A stretch of 64,000 bases of DNA, taken from Plantago ovata (taxonomy: Eukaryota > Streptophyta > Magnoliopsida > Lamiales > Plantaginaceae). The notes beneath the pieces are model-generated. The model was not told the DNA's origin. It did not search any database and worked only from the letters and a program-made list of their open reading frames with translations. Both the position numbers and the translations under genes were made by a program. The stretch lies in contig CM051457.1 in NCBI GenBank assembly GCA_028274465.1, positions 109,181,982 to 109,245,981 of the forward strand, read 5' to 3'. Every line of letters starts with the position of its first letter. Within the stretch, counting starts at the first letter, position 1. This document shows, in pieces, positions 21,546 to 35,084 of the stretch.

Positions 21546-24166
21546 GTAGGAGTAGAGTACATTAAATTAGATCGGCCGTTTATAAAAAAATAAATCCCCT
21601 TCCACTTATAATATTCGTTTTAAGGCAGTGGAAGAGTGTTGGAGTAGTGAAGGATATGTGAATGGTTCGATCCGTGACGGAGATATAAATTAATTTAAGT
21701 GTGGAGGTATAAGATGATGGTGTAGGATGTTTGAATAGTTATAATATTTGTCGTTTAGATCATATTCCGGCCCGATCTTAGATCCTCCTGACCTGACCCA
21801 CATACGTAAAATGCGTCTAAATCCGACCCGACCCATACCCGGACCATATTGAATTGAAGTATCCGTTTTACAGTGTCCATCAATATTCGAACACACCCAT
21901 TCTAGTTCTAGTTCTAGATACATACTGCCCGAGGGGACACTTCTGACACTTTCTTCTCCTTTGCTAATCTCATCAAAATACTCAAAAATAAAATTTGATT
22001 TTTGAATCTATGCTTAAACAATCACAACTCTTCAACGTTTTCCTCTTGTTCCCTTTCCAACTCCCCTTTGTCTTCTTCCCCCTGTCTATACCCTTTCAAA
22101 ATTGCTGCAACCCTTTCTCCAAAATCAAATCTTTATTTACTCAGTTGACTCAACAGTTCTGCTAACTTGTGAGCTTCAGGCATTTCAGCTCAAAAGGTTG
22201 CTCCTTTCTAGTTCTTGTATTAGACCCACAAATGTTTTTCTCTTAATTGAAAGCTACTGATTTGATCCTCATTTAATGAGTTAGTTGGTGTATTTTTATT
22301 TTTACTTTTTTTGCTTTCATCTGAGTTTGAATTTTCTTGCTGCTTTCAGGAACAAGAAGAAATGGAGTGAGTGCCTTGGATGAGAGGCAAGCAACCAAAA
22401 CCCAAGTTCAATTTCAGTTCAGGTAACAATCACTCTGTTTTGCTAGTTTTTTGTCATTAGTCCATTTGGAAAGTTTGGTTCTTTGAATGTTTACTTACTT
22501 GTTGTGAGTTGTGGCCCATCCAAGTAATACTTAAATGCATCTGTTAATTGTTATATACAAGAAGACAACTGGAGATGGAGACTCTCTCTTCTTCTCTCTT
22601 CATCTCTCTTCAAAGCAAAGTCTGTTTTTTTTCTTTTTTAAAGACCTATTTATGTTTCTACTTTCATTGTGAAAATGAAATTACCAGAGATTTTATGGAT
22701 GTTGAAAGTTGTGGGCCTTTTGTTCCAGTCCTAGCCACATTTACAGCCACTCTCTTGAGTCTTAGCTACCAAATATGCAGTAATTATCTTCTGAAATAGT
22801 TGAGGAGAATTACATCTAACTCCTTCTATGCTTCCGTTTATACGATTTGCCCCGATGGTTTAGGATACAGAGTGAATGTAGTCATGTACCCCCACTATCT
22901 TGTTGATTGATTTTTGAAAATTCTATTGGTTTCATCTCAAAATGATAAGAATGTAATGTAGTAGAGTTTTGGTGAGGACCGTGAGGTAAGGGATGACAAT
23001 TGTGGTTGAATGGGGCAAAAAACTTCACAGTTAATGAACCTCTAGCGGGTTAGTTAGTCGTGAAATTGCAACCGTTAGAGGAAAATCAGATAGTGTTTCT
23101 TGTGAGGGTGTTTTTAAGCATTTTCTGACATGCTCACTAACGTTTTCCGCACATATCATTATATGTGCGATTTGTCGTTCACGTTTGAAATTTCATGACA
23201 CGCCCTCAATCACTGCGTTTTCCTCTTCCGTGGAAATTTCTGTCCGTTCCATTGAAAAGGATTAGGATTGTAAAGAATGGCAATTTTGATATCGGCCAAT
23301 CTCATATTTGAGCCAAATCATAAAAATATAGGGGGTTTTACTCAATTTTCCATGAGATAATAGATACATAAAACCTACCATTTCTACTGTATTTACCATT
23401 AAACCCTCACAAGTAGATGTATTGCCTGTCCTCTTCAACACCAGTAGATCCTGTGAGGTTGTGACCAACTCATTTGCCAAGGACAAACTTGTACTTTCAC
23501 CAAAAATTTGACATCTTGGTTTGTATTGATGGTAGTTGAAAAGGTCATTTCATTCATTTTCACTTCAGCTGTCATTCCATTTCATCCTTTCCATCATTGC
23601 ATTTTCGTTTGATTCTCTGTGGTTGTTTGTTATGAATGTTGTTATATAAAATGAACCTTCTCTTAAATGAATATTGGTATGGTCCTCTATTTAGAACCTT
23701 TTCTTGTGCAAAATTCTCTTGGTGTCCTTATTATTAGGTACTACTACTCCATATTGTAACATTGCCTTGTCGGTTCTCTCATGTTCTCTTTGTGGATCAT
23801 GCCAGATTCTCTCAAAGTCTTCTCTTTTTGTAGTGTTCTTCTTTTTGTTTAAATGTCTATGGCTTTAGGCTTTTTAGCATAATTTAATGTTTGATGATTG
23901 CAACTACTCCACATCTTTCAGTTTATCTATTTGTCTGAACATGTTGCTCATTTAGAAAGGCATCAAGATCTCTCTTTGACTTCACCAATTGTTTCCAGTC
24001 TGGTAAATCAAATCATTGCTTCTCAAAATCTTATACAGAAGCAAGCACTCTGATACATGTAAAAAGGTCAAAATTTGGATGCTTTTAATATAAGTTTTGA
24101 TTTCTTTTGTTGTTTTTTCCTCTTTTTCAGTTTTACCCTGCTTGAAGATATCTTTTTACTGCAACC
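21546..24166 (+). other. upstream region and probable 5' UTR exons of the armadillo gene
   Basis: No other ORF with a domain. A pyrimidine-rich segment at about 21950-22140 looks like a transcript leader. An acceptor-exon-donor arrangement is visible at about 22350-22421 (TTTCAG before GAACAAGAAG, and TTCAG followed by GTAACA). An acceptor TTTTTCAG at 24123-24130 leads into TTTTACCCTG and the start codon at 24167. UTR exons are inferred from splice signals only. Confidence 0.45.
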
Positions 24167-25839
24167 ATGGTTGAAGATTCTGCGGTCGATATTATCTCGA
24201 CGGAAGAGTGGCTGTCTCGCGCTCAAGCTCTCGTCCCGAAAGCACTGGCAAAGGCCAGGGAGATAAAGGGGTTCCCTGGAAGATGGAAGATGATCATTTC
24301 GAAATTGAATCAGATTCCCTCGCGGTTATCTGACTTGTCCAGCCATCCGTGTTTCTCGAAGAATGCGCTCTGTAAGGAGCAACTGCAGGCTGTTCTGAAG
24401 ACATTAAACGAAGCTATCCGGTTGGCGGAGTTGTGTGTGACCGAAAAGTATGAAGGGAAGCTGAGGATGCAAAGTGATCTTGATTCACTAGCTGCGAAGC
24501 TAGATTTGAATTTACGTGATTGTGGGCTGTTGATCAAGACTGGAGTGCTCGGTGAAGTTAGCATCCCATCGGCGGCTGTTGCAAGTTCTTCGGTAGAGGT
24601 GGAGGGTACGAGTCACGGTAGTTTACGTGAATTGCTAGCTCGGCTTCAAATTGGTCACTTGGAGGCTAAGCATAAAGCTCTTGATACCCTTGTAGAGCTC
24701 ATGAAGGAGGATGAACGGAACGTGCTGACCGTTATTGGTCGAAGTAACATTTCCGCTTTAGTCCAGTTGCTCACTGCTACATCCCCTCAAATTCGAGAAA
24801 AAACAGTCACGGTGATATGCTCGCTGGCGGAATCTGGAAGTTGTGAGAATTGGCTCGTTTCTGAAGGTGCACTTCCACCTCTCATACGTCTGGTGGAATC
24901 TGGAAGTGCAATAGGAAAAGAGAAGGCTACAATCGCCCTCCAAAGGTTGTCGATGTCATCTGAAACAGCTCGATCAATAGTCGGCCATGGTGGTGTCCGG
25001 CCATTGATTGAGATATGTCGAACTGGCGACTCCATTTCACAAGCTTCGGCTGCATGTACCTTGAAAATATATCTGCTGTGCCGGAAGTACGACAAGCTCT
25101 TGCAGACGAAGGGATCGTTCGAGTGATGATTAATCTTCTCGATTGCGGGATTCTGTTAGGCTCGAAGGAGTATGCAGCCGAGTGCTTGCAAAGCCTAACT
25201 TTGAGTAATGAAGACATCAAACAATCGGTTATTTTGGAAGGCGGGATACGGAGCTTATTGTCTTATTTAGACGGCCCGCTCCCACAAGAATCTGCAATCG
25301 GGGCGTTAAGGAACTTGGTAAGTTTAGTCCTTGTAGAGGATTTACTCTCCCTTGGTGTTCTTCCAAGGCTTGTCCACGTCCTCAAATCGGGATCTGTTGG
25401 AGCACAAGAAGCAGCAGCCTCAGCAATTTGTCGAATTTGCAGTTCGACAGAAATGAAAAGATCCATTGGTGAAGCAGGATGCATCCCTCTCCTTGTGAGA
25501 ATGCTCGAAGCGAAAAGCAGTAACGCAAGGGAAGTCGCGGCACAAGCAGTTTGTAGCTTAATGACCCTTTCCCATAACCGCAAGGAAGTTAAGAAGTACG
25601 ACAAAAGCGTGCCTAACTTGGTGGCGTTACTTGACGCCAGTCCTCATAACACCGCGAAAAAGTATGCAGTTTCTTGTCTTTTACTTCTGTCATCAAGCAA
25701 GAAGTGCAAGAGGTTGATGGTTTCATACGGGGCTATTGGTTATCTCAAGAAGCTCAAGGAAATGGAAATCCCGGGTGCCAAGATGTTACTCGAGCGTTTA
25801 GAAAGAGGGGCGTTGAAAAGCTTGTTCAGCATGAAGTAG
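24167..25839 (+). CDS. armadillo-repeat protein, interrupted by a 1-base frameshift
   Basis: An intronless coding region that would give about 557 aa, close to the usual size of plant ARM proteins annotated as vacuolar protein 8-like. Residues 1-140 are an N-terminal helical domain (WLSRAQALVPKALAKAREI, then a leucine-rich region). From about residue 148 there are tandem ARM repeats, recognisable from motifs such as GALPPLIRLVESGS, GVLPRLVHVLKSGS and GCIPLLVRMLEAKSS. Such repeats form a right-handed superhelix that binds partner proteins, so this is likely a cytosolic adaptor; no U-box is present. At the A-run 25064-25067 the frame shifts: the first frame stops at 25126 while the repeats continue in the +1-shifted frame to 25839. 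One extra A would restore it. All other repeats look intact, so this is either a recent null allele or an assembly error. Confidence 0.85.
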
Positions 25840-27028
25840 GCCACCGGATGTCCGGGACCTCCAGTATATTTTCTCGCCTCCTGTGATTGTTTCATTCACT
25901 GAATGAAACCAAGTAGTACTGATAAGTTTATAACTGTATGAAATTGAAATCTGAAGCAGAAACTATCTAACTGTTGAGTGTAAGCATCTTTCTGTATAAA
26001 GGAATAAATTTTGTACTACTCTACAACTCATTAACTAATTTAAGTAGTGTGAGTTTTACATTACAGGACTTGTGTTTTTTCTGTGTTTTGAAATATTTTT
26101 AGCTTTGTTTCTAGTTGCTGCTGATCTGTACTGTACAGCAGGGGAACTGGAGAAAATGCATAAATTATGGAGGCAATGTTGAGATCTGTAGATTAAAAAA
26201 TGTTCCTATTATTTTTAAATTTTTTTTAGCAGAAAAAAAAATTGTTCCTGTTTGCTGCATAAATGATTGAAACTGACATTTGAACTTAGTTTCGAAATTG
26301 GACCAATTGTCAGGTCTATTTGTAAAATGCTCATTATTGAGGATTAGCTAGCGAACCTACGATCAAACTAAAACAAGGATATTCGTAATATGTGAACCTA
26401 CGATCAAAGTTAAATTGACATTCGTAACATACTAACATGTGAACCTACGATTAAAGTGAAACCGACATTCGTAACATGTGAACCTACAATCAAACTAAAA
26501 GAGGGACATGCTTATTAAGGTTATTGAGCCTCACCTAGGCAAGTCGGATGTCAAATGTTATGCTCGATACAAAAATTAGTAGGGTTAATTACTTGATAAT
26601 GTTTCTAATAGTTTCTATCAAATATTAGTGATAATAAATTTGCTCTTTAGTCTCATTTCGTAAAATATCCTTACACACATACATAGTTACCTTGATAGAT
26701 GGAGAAATGTCAACTACTTTATACCATATTTCAGATTTGAGAAGGGTAATCTTTAAAATTAAAACCCATAGAGATTGTCTTATCATCAGAGTGTAATAGC
26801 CAAACACAGTTAACAAAGATACACTTAATTTATCGGCTGGCACTACAATCTTAATTCTTAAAACACAATTAATAAAAACAACTAACATGTAATCGTATTC
26901 GGTGCCAAGGGTCGATCCTTCCTACAGTACTATACACTTGAGGGATCCTCAAAGAGTCAAGACCAGGCTGTTTAGGCATGATAATAAATTCGTGCTGCTT
27001 TCAAACTGATCTGTAGCTGTTGTATTAA
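25840..27028. other. 3' UTR of the armadillo gene and intergenic DNA
   Basis: The first 200 bases probably hold the 3' UTR (AATAAA near 26003). A degenerate tandem repeat at 26352-26505 carries about four copies of a 40-50 bp unit starting GTGAACCTACGATCAAA and ending ACATTCGTAACAT. Nothing else is recognised. Confidence 0.5.
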
Positions 27029-27179
27029 GGCTCTGTAATTTTCATTTGAAAATTGATTAAATTCAGTTCAATTCAGTTTAAATTCGCCTAATAGTATTTT
27101 GTACTACAAATAAATTCAATTTAGATCGGTTCGGTTCAGTTCAGTTCAGTTCAAACTTTTTCAGACGAATATAACAGTC
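27029..27179. mobile_element. Harbinger-type MITE, TAA target duplication
   Basis: Left end GGCTCTGTAATTTTCATTTG; the right end reverse-complements to GACTGTTATATTCGTCTG. TAA lies outside both ends (27026-27028 and 27180-27182). The body contains GTTCAGTTCAGTTCAGTTCA repeats. It belongs to the same family as 28169-28326. Confidence 0.7.
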
Positions 27180-27182
27180 TAA

Positions 27183-28168
27183 GTTCATCAGCCCTCTTTG
27201 AGCGACCTAATCTTTATATGTACATAGTACATTAGTACATTAGTACTTGTATTAAATGAATCATATGATTGCGCCATGTTGAACATTTGTCATTTAGAAA
27301 ATGACTTTTAAGCCAAATATTAATTCGAGTGGGCGCAAAAATAAATTATTCCCGATGTACATTACACATGCGATTTGTTCCCAAACCTCATTTTGCAGAT
27401 TTCGTAGCGCAAATGCGGTTCTTATCCATAGGAACGGTCATCCTCTTTTCACAACTCAATCAATAACTAATACAACTCAATCAATAACTAATAATTTGTG
27501 ATGGAGTGTATCTGTAACTACCCAAAAATTAGAATTTTGAATTAAAATGATGTATTACGTTTTGACACAATCCTTTATGATTTACAATAACGGTGACTCT
27601 GTGAGATGCGACCCGAGGTTTTTGGCTAAGTTGGTGCCCAACTTTTGGCCCAATTAAATTATTGAATTCAAAATCGTGAGGCTATTTTTAGCCCAAGTCT
27701 TTTAAAAAGAAAACAAGCCTAATTTTTCCTTATTAACATGGTAAGAGACTTTTGAATGTCAAAACCCTTTCTTCTAGCAAAATCAGAAAGAACACGTTGG
27801 TATTTTCTAAGATCAGCCGTCTTGAAACCTAGCGAGGAAGCTAAACTCATTGTCTTCAACCTCTTGCCTCCTCAAGTTATCACCGACAAGTTTCCGAGGT
27901 ACATTACACATGCAATTTTTCCCCAAACCTCATTTTGCGGATTTGGTAGCGCAAATGCGCTTCTTATCAATAAGGTCCTCCTCTTTTCGCAACTCAATGA
28001 ATAAATAATAATTTGCGATGGAGTGTATTTGTAACAATCCAAAAAATTAGAATTTCGAATTGAAACGATTTATTACTGTTTGGTGCAATCCTTTATGATT
28101 TACAATAAGCGTGAGATGCGACCCGAGGTTTTTGGCTAAGTTGGTGGCCCAACTTTTAACCCAACTAA
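27183..28168. repeat. duplicated intergenic blocks (copies 1 and 2)
   Basis: A segment starting ACATTACACATGC and containing CCAAACCTCATTTTGC occurs at 27358-27516 and 27901-28038, with a shortened third copy at 28509-28624. A following segment (GCAATCCTTTATGATTTACAATAA...CGACCCGAGGTTTTTGGCTAAG) is present at 27565-27631 and 28086-28141. A third (GTCAAAACCCTTTCTTCTAGCA) is at 27757-27850 and again at 28417-28510. The order is consistent with tandem duplication of a unit of about 0.6 kb. I do not recognise a gene in it. Confidence 0.7.
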
Positions 28169-28326
28169 GGCTCTGTTCTCTTCGTTTGAAAAAGTCTGAA
28201 CTGAACTGAACTTATTTGTAGTACAAAATACTATTAACCAAATTTGAACCGAACTAAACTGAACTTAATGAATCTGAACTGAACTGAATTTATTTTTATA
28301 AATTTTCAGATGAAAAGAACAGAGCC
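28169..28326. mobile_element. complete Harbinger-type MITE (158 bp)
   Basis: Ends GGCTCTGTTCTCTTCGTTTG and, reverse-complemented from the right, GGCTCTGTTCTTTTCATCTG (17 of 20 match). TAA lies on both sides (28166-28168 and 28327-28329). The interior is almost wholly CTGAACTGAA-like repeats. It was inserted in the second copy of the duplicated block. Confidence 0.85.
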
Positions 28327-28329
28327 TAA

Positions 28330-29760
28330 GTTATTGAATTCTGATGTTATTTTTAGCTAAGTATTTTAAAAATGTACAAGCATAATTTCGTTGTTAACAT
28401 GGCCAGAGACTTTTGAATGTCAAAACCCTTTCTTTTAGCAAAATCAGAAAGAACACGTTGGTATTTTATGAGATTAGCAATCTTGAAACCTAGCGAGGAA
28501 GCTAAATCCATTTTGTAGCGCAAATGTGGTTTTTATTGATAGGAGAAGTACGGTTTTATCAATAAGGTCCTTCTCTTTTTGCAACTCAATAGATAAACAA
28601 TAATTTACGATGAAGTGTACTAGTATCTATTAATTTCTTTCTTACATATTTTGAGAACAAATTGTAAATTTGTTTTCGAAAAATCATTCACATTTCAATC
28701 GCACATAAACACACACACACATGTGATTTTTCTTAACTTAAGAAACATACCAATGGATGATATTGATATGCATATGGCCACTTGGCCATCCTCTTTTTTC
28801 TTTCTTTCTTGATTCCTTCTCTATGTTTCATTTTCTTTTTTTAAATTATAAATATGGATGATGTAACATGCATGTTACATGCATTTCCAAACTATGCAGG
28901 TCATGCCCATGCCAAGTGACGCTAGAGAACACCAAATTGGACTTTTTGCAAGACTAAAATATTTCCCGCAAACGTGGGAAATAAAATCACTTCGGGGAAA
29001 AGTATGGGGCAAAATTTAAAGCATATAAAAAGTAGAACCAAACATGCATCATATCCTATTCTTTTATCACATCATCATGGTAATAGAAGTAACAATGAAA
29101 CATAATACTTCTTATTTTATTATTATTTCTTAAATAATATGATATTTACTATTTATTTATAAATTGTTATTTTCGTGTGAATAGAACGGAACGGAACAGA
29201 ACTAACAGAGTTGAATTGAACATGACAAAATTCTTTTTAGTATAAAATACAACTAACCAAATGTAAACAAAATTGAACTGGACCGAACATAGAACTGAAC
29301 AAATTTTAAGACGAAGAAATTACACTAATGGGATGAAGGGAGTATATGTATATCATTCATAAGGCAAAAATGCATTATGGGCCATAGGTTTAACTATTTA
29401 CACAATGTCCCTCCAAACTTTGTACGGTTGTGATTTGCTTCATAAAAATTTGTGAAAAATTGAAAAAAAGAAAAAAAAACCGTTTATTGAAACTTTATTA
29501 GATGTAAAATGGCAACCTTTCAAACTTTATATGGCAGTTTGCGCGAATATACAAAGTGTAGCGTGCACATAATCACAACCATGTAAAGATTATGGGCCTC
29601 GTAACACAAATTGCCAAATTACAGGGGTCTCAAATAATAATGTACTCTATATTTTGGCCTAGCTAAGCCTCGAATTATTATTGATAAAAATAAAATTGGG
29701 AATTTCAAGACAAGAAGGGATCGGCACGATACTCGGTGGTATAACCAACCAACAATTCGT
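28330..29760. other. intergenic DNA with a third duplicated block and a degenerate MITE
   Basis: 28417-28624 repeats parts of 27757-28038. A diverged relative of the CTGAACTGAA MITE lies at about 29172-29320 (AGAACGGAACGGAACAGAAC and matching inverted sequence near the right end). No gene is seen. Confidence 0.5.
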
Positions 29761-30900
29761 TTCTTCTTCATCCTATTCCAATTTAGCACCAGTAAGCCCT
29801 TGATTCCACTTTCTTTTTAGTAATTTTTACTCAATCTTTTCTTGCTTAGGTTCAGTTTCTTGCAGGTTCATTTTCTTGAAATTGGGTTCTTTCATATGAG
29901 TCAATTTCAGCTTATTTGGTTTGTGTATTTTCTTCTTTCTGTGTGATATTGGATGTTGTTATCTAGTTGGATTTGGTATATTGGGTTAATTATGAATTTG
30001 AGTGAAATCCAGGCGTTGACGACGAGGAGTGATTTAGCTTTGCCATGTTCACTGATTAGTATAAAGATTTTTTTTTTTTTTTTTGTTTTTTTTGTTTTTT
30101 TTGTTTTTCAGCTTAGAATTGGTTGAGAATACTAAATGGTTTGAATAGTGCGTATGTTAACGTTTGAAAGTCTAAGCTATATTTAAGTAACTTTATTTTA
30201 TTGGTTATTGATGATACTGCTTGGATGATGGATGCTTTGTTTAGCTTAGCTTATGTCGATGATCTGTTATGTCTAGATTGATTTCCTAATCATCTAAAAG
30301 TAAAAGCGTAGCTGGAGAAAACTCATATTTTCTTGAAAAGGAATAAAATCTTTTTGATTAAACTAGCAGAGTTGCTCCTTTGTTGTTGGGAAACTGGATG
30401 GACAGGAACATAAACTAGATTTTTCATGGACAACTCATCTCCATGTAATGTAGTGGGCTGAGTGAGTGTTAGTGTGTAGCTACGAGAGAGATAGGAAGAA
30501 TTTGGTTGCCTTTATGATCAGTTTGCGGAACCAAAACTGTTGTATCAAGAGTTATCTGTGTATGTTAGGAGATATGTGGCAGTGCTAATTATGTGAGATA
30601 TTTGAGATTTTGTCATCATCTCGTTTGTCACGTATGGTAACTAAGACAACAAATGTGAGATATATGTTTTATCTGCAGTCCGTTCAACTTGGTTATTCTT
30701 CCCTTGTTTTTTTTGTTTTCATGCGGGAATTTTTAATTCTGACAACAGGAAGTCTATATGTCAAATGAGTTCAATTTTTTCATTGTACTTGACTTGGGCT
30801 GCGCTAACACTAACACAGTATTTATACTTGAAGAAGTGGTTAGCATTCTCTAATCTGGAAATCATCTTGACCCTTTGAATTTCAGGTTCATCTTATAAAC

Positions 30901-32439
30901 ATGAGTACGTTAGATGTTGCCAGGGCCGAGCTTGCTCTTGCCGTTCTTTACTTGAACAAAGCTGAAGCAAGGGATAAGATATGCAGGGCAATACAATATG
31001 GTTCCAAATTTGTGAGTAATGGAGAGCCTGGGACAGCACAAAATGTGGACAAAACAACTAGTTTAGCCAGAAAAGTTTTCCGGCTGTTCAAGGTTAGCAT
31101 TTAGTATATCAGTAATGAGATATAATAGATACTACATGGTAACAGTCGTTTGCTGGGTGGTCGTCCTTCTGTTTTGTACATGTCAGTTTTGACCAAATTT
31201 ATGTCTCTTTCTTTGACAGTTTATCAATGATCTCCATGGTCTCATTAGTCCAGTTGCTCCAGGAACTCCATTAACGTTGGTTTTGCTCGGGAAGGTATTA
31301 TGTTTTCATTATCGTTTTGTTTCGTCATCTTTGTTCTATATCATGGCCGGCATCTTACCATTTCTGCTGATAATTGCCACAGTCTAAAAATGCTCTCTTA
31401 TCCACTTTCCTGTTTCTTGATCAAATCGTGTGGTTGGGTAGGACCGGCATATACAAGGTATGTCTAGAAAACTGACTTACTTTTAGCTAGTTGGGAGAAT
31501 TTTTTTGCACGAATAAGCAAGTCTAATTTTTAATTTTCGTATCACAGAACAAGGAGAGGACAGAACTGCTTGGCAGGATATCTCTTTTCTGTTGGTTGGG
31601 TTCATCAGTATGCACCACCCTGGTTGAGGTTTGTTTATGATGCCCTTCTGGATTTGGATATTAAACATGTGATTGATTGCCGTTTAAAGTCTACAACCGT
31701 TAGTGATTTATTGCCTTTCTTTTCCTTTTCAGTTTGGAGAAATTGGAAGGCTATCAAAATCCATGAAAAAGTTGAAGAAACTCAAGGTAAGTGGTTATTG
31801 ATAGTAATTAAGCAGATTAGCAGAATGTTTTGTAGTTGATACCTTTTACTATCAAAGTAACGTATTTGCTTCTCTTTGTTTTCTCCAGGATGACGAATAC
31901 AAAGCAAAGGCTCAAAAAGCTAATGAGCGATCACTAGCCCTTGTCAAATCTTCAATTGATATAGTGGTTGCTATTGGGTTGCTTCAACTGGCACCCAAGA
32001 AAGTCACTCCACGTGTTACAGGTGCCTTTGGATTCGTCAGCTCTCTCATCTCCTGTTACCAGGTATACAATTTTCTACTATAATTCACTTTCATGCCTCG
32101 ATGAAGTTATTACTCAGCGAGAAAACCTCGAGTCATATGTTCGAAAATTGAAAACCTGAATGGCTATACTTGATCTCACATGCTAAACCAACTATAGTAC
32201 ATTATTCAATTATTTCAATCCAATTAACATTGTAAGAAGTTTTTGAAGAAGAGTGGCCAGTACTTGGTCTTTCGACTGCATACTGTTACTGTTCGTATGC
32301 TTCACAAAATTTCTCTCTAGGCAAAATAATGTGGCAAAATAATGTTTGCGGTTTTATTTGCAATTATGGGATCATTCATTAGTTAAATTCTTAATTTGAA
32401 CAGTTGCTTCCATCTCCACCAAAGGCAAAGGCAGCATGA
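30901..32439 (+). CDS. peroxin-11 (PEX11), peroxisome elongation and division protein
   Basis: Seven coding exons: 30901-31092, 31220-31294, 31383-31457, 31548-31628, 31733-31786, 31889-32062, 32404-32439, all with GT-AG borders and joined in frame to 228 aa. PEX11 proteins sit in the peroxisomal membrane and tubulate it before fission by dynamin-related proteins. The N-terminus (MSTLDVARAELALAVLYLNK) and the amphipathic region after it match the plant PEX11C/D/E group. Hydrophobic segments LLSTFLFLDQIVWLG and SSIDIVVAIGLLQLA probably contact or cross the membrane. The C-terminus KAKAA fits the dilysine KXKXX motif of this group. The length is near the usual 235 aa. A 5' UTR intron is likely: an acceptor TTTCAG lies at 30880-30885, and a leader exon could be near 29760-29810. 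Confidence 0.95.
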
Positions 32440-33120
32440 AGTAGGGAACTGACCTGACGAACGAGCTCAGTGCCATGAATTAGTTATCAAATTCACACCT
32501 AGAAATCTATATGAATTTATGCAGTTTGCTGTCAACTTTATTATTGTTAAAATTTCGCCTTGTTAAACTCTGCTGCAGTCCTTGTTCCTTAGCATTGTAA
32601 TAATATGTATGCAGCTTTCTATGTCAAAGTTCTCTGTTACTGAAAAGTTCCTCCATAAATCAGGTTTATACTATAAGTTGTAGACCTTGTGAAGGAAAAT
32701 CACTATGTTCGTGAATTGAATAGTTATCGAGTCTGGTAGATTAATACGAGTACAGTATATTGAAGAGTTTACTGTTTTCTTAGTCTCTGCTATATCGAGT
32801 TGAAACCTATTTACTCTCCTCTCAACTGCGGACCTGACCCAGCTGAAACCTCTATATCAGTTGTATATTGTTGTGTAGGCGAGTCGAATATGGTCTTTAT
32901 TTTGGTGCTTCGAAGTGGTGGTGTCAAAAATAAGAGCAATCATAGACAATTAAGGTACTTTGGTCTAGGACTGACCGGACCCGGAGTCTGCACGGTCCCC
33001 AGGTCAGGTAATTATGCATTTTATGGGTCTGGTTCCGGGTCAAACTCGGAAACTTCTGGGTTTGCCCGGATGACCTGGATTATTATTATTATTAGTTTTA
33101 AAATGATATATCCAGATCCC
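32440..33120. other. PEX11 3' UTR and intergenic DNA
   Basis: The first 200-300 bases are likely PEX11 3' UTR. The rest is low in coding signal; repeats of GGTCAGG/GGTCCGG-like words occur near 32960-33070. An open frame that runs in from 32800 has no homology before the PPR start at 33121. Confidence 0.45.
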
Positions 33121-33310
33121 ATGACCCATATCAAGGCTTCTTCTTCAAACCTCATATCATTTCTCTCTCCATCCACATCTTCGAATCTTCTTTCACCTCA
33201 TTTCTTTCGCCAAACCCAAATCCTCTTTCCTTCCCTCAACCACAACACCACCACCACCCCACTTTCCTTCACTCATGACTCAACCACCGCCGCTGTCACC
33301 GGCATCCAGT

Positions 33311-33740
33311 CTCTTTCTAACACATGTTATTTGCAGACTATGCCACAGGCAGTAGAGGACTGGTTCTTCGAATGGGTTTGTGTTGACATAGATTACAGCA
33401 ACTATTTTCATCTGTGCTAAGAATTGGGGATCATCACTTGTTAACAGTGACCATTGCCCAGCAGAACTCAAATCGAGTGATGATTATCAATTACAAATTT
33501 TAGCAATTTAGCCCCATGTCAGACAATGATCAAGTTTACCTACTGGATTTCCTTGGAACATAAACATAAAACATGTGTACGGTGATTAAACAAACTGTAC
33601 TGTTTACCCTTCATGTATGAATTACAATGTGCTTCTGAAATATATACAAGCATGATATACTCTGTCGAAACATAGAATAGAAGGTCGCATGGAAGGAGCA
33701 GCTTTGCTTAAACCATGTTCAATCAATCATGTCTCGGTGC
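33311..33740 (+). repeat. copy of the pectin acetylesterase last exon and 3' flank
   Basis: From CTTTCTAACACATG to TCAATCATGTCT this matches 44159-44630: the end of intron 11, the last exon ([12 protein letters not shown]...YSNYFHLC and stop) and about 400 bases of 3' sequence, with scattered substitutions and small indels. It sits in the PPR pseudogene between the targeting peptide and the first repeats, in the same orientation as the source. Confidence 0.9.
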
Positions 33741-34072
33741 ATAAACCTTGATCAATGAAAGGAGACCATACAGTTGGACAGTTGGTGATCGAATTATTGA
33801 GTATTGCTCTTGATATGGAACCCTACTCGGTTGTCCTTTGTTGATGACACTTTTGATATTGCCATGTCTTTGTTCCGTTATTTGCTCTCAGTTCAATGCC
33901 ATTTTGTTATTCCATTCAATCAATTACTCAGTTTGGTGGCTGTTGATATGGAACGCTAATCTGTTGCCCGTGGTATGTTCAACAAAATTCGTAATTTAGG
34001 TGTCCCTTTTTAATGAGATCACATTGTCTGTTGTGATTAACTGCTACTGTCGTCTCAAATCTCAATCATGTT

Positions 34073-34087
34073 GATGTTGGATATGTT
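34073..34087. other. 15-bp target duplication of the H3.3 retrocopy (left)
   Basis: GATGTTGGATATGTT here and GATGTTCGATATGTT at 34661-34675 differ at one base and flank the retrocopy exactly. Length and position next to the poly(A) are typical of LINE-mediated retroposition. Confidence 0.88.
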
Positions 34088-34660
<573 letters not shown>

Positions 34661-34766
34661 GATGTTCGATATGTTGTTTTGGGCATCTTTCTTAAATCCG
34701 GTTCGGTACCAAATGTGGTCACCTTCACCACTCTCATCAATGGCTTCTCAAGCAAGGACGTCTCAA

Positions 34767-34776
34767 AGATGCTGAG
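34767..34776. other. 10-bp target duplication AGATGCTGAG (left)
   Basis: AGATGCTGAG at 34767-34776 is repeated at 37599-37608. Both copies are continuous with PPR coding sequence on their outer sides (the KDAEQLF motif). Confidence 0.8.
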
Positions 34777-35084
34777 GGGTCAATTGCAGATTTAGTCCCC
34801 CAACTCTCTCTCAGTCCACTTCAATTTTGGTTCTACGTTTTCACGAACTGGCGAATTGAGTCTCCAAACCGTATAATTCACCATAATGCACCGTATAAAT
34901 GTTATAACTCGCCCTAATTCACCGTATTTTGCACGAATTCTTCCCCAATTTACTGCCAAGTCGATCATAATAATGAAATTTTTTTTAATATTAAAAAAAA
35001 ATTAAATAAAAAACTCCAAATGGGTTGCTCCGTCCAAATAGTGGCGGAGCATTCGCCTAACAGTGGCTGCTCCGCCTAGGACAC

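Noticed and set aside
32800..33420. 206-codon ORF joining unrelated sequence, the PPR targeting peptide and the pectin acetylesterase last exon
   Set aside because: It is a chance fusion across an insertion border. The parts are annotated separately.
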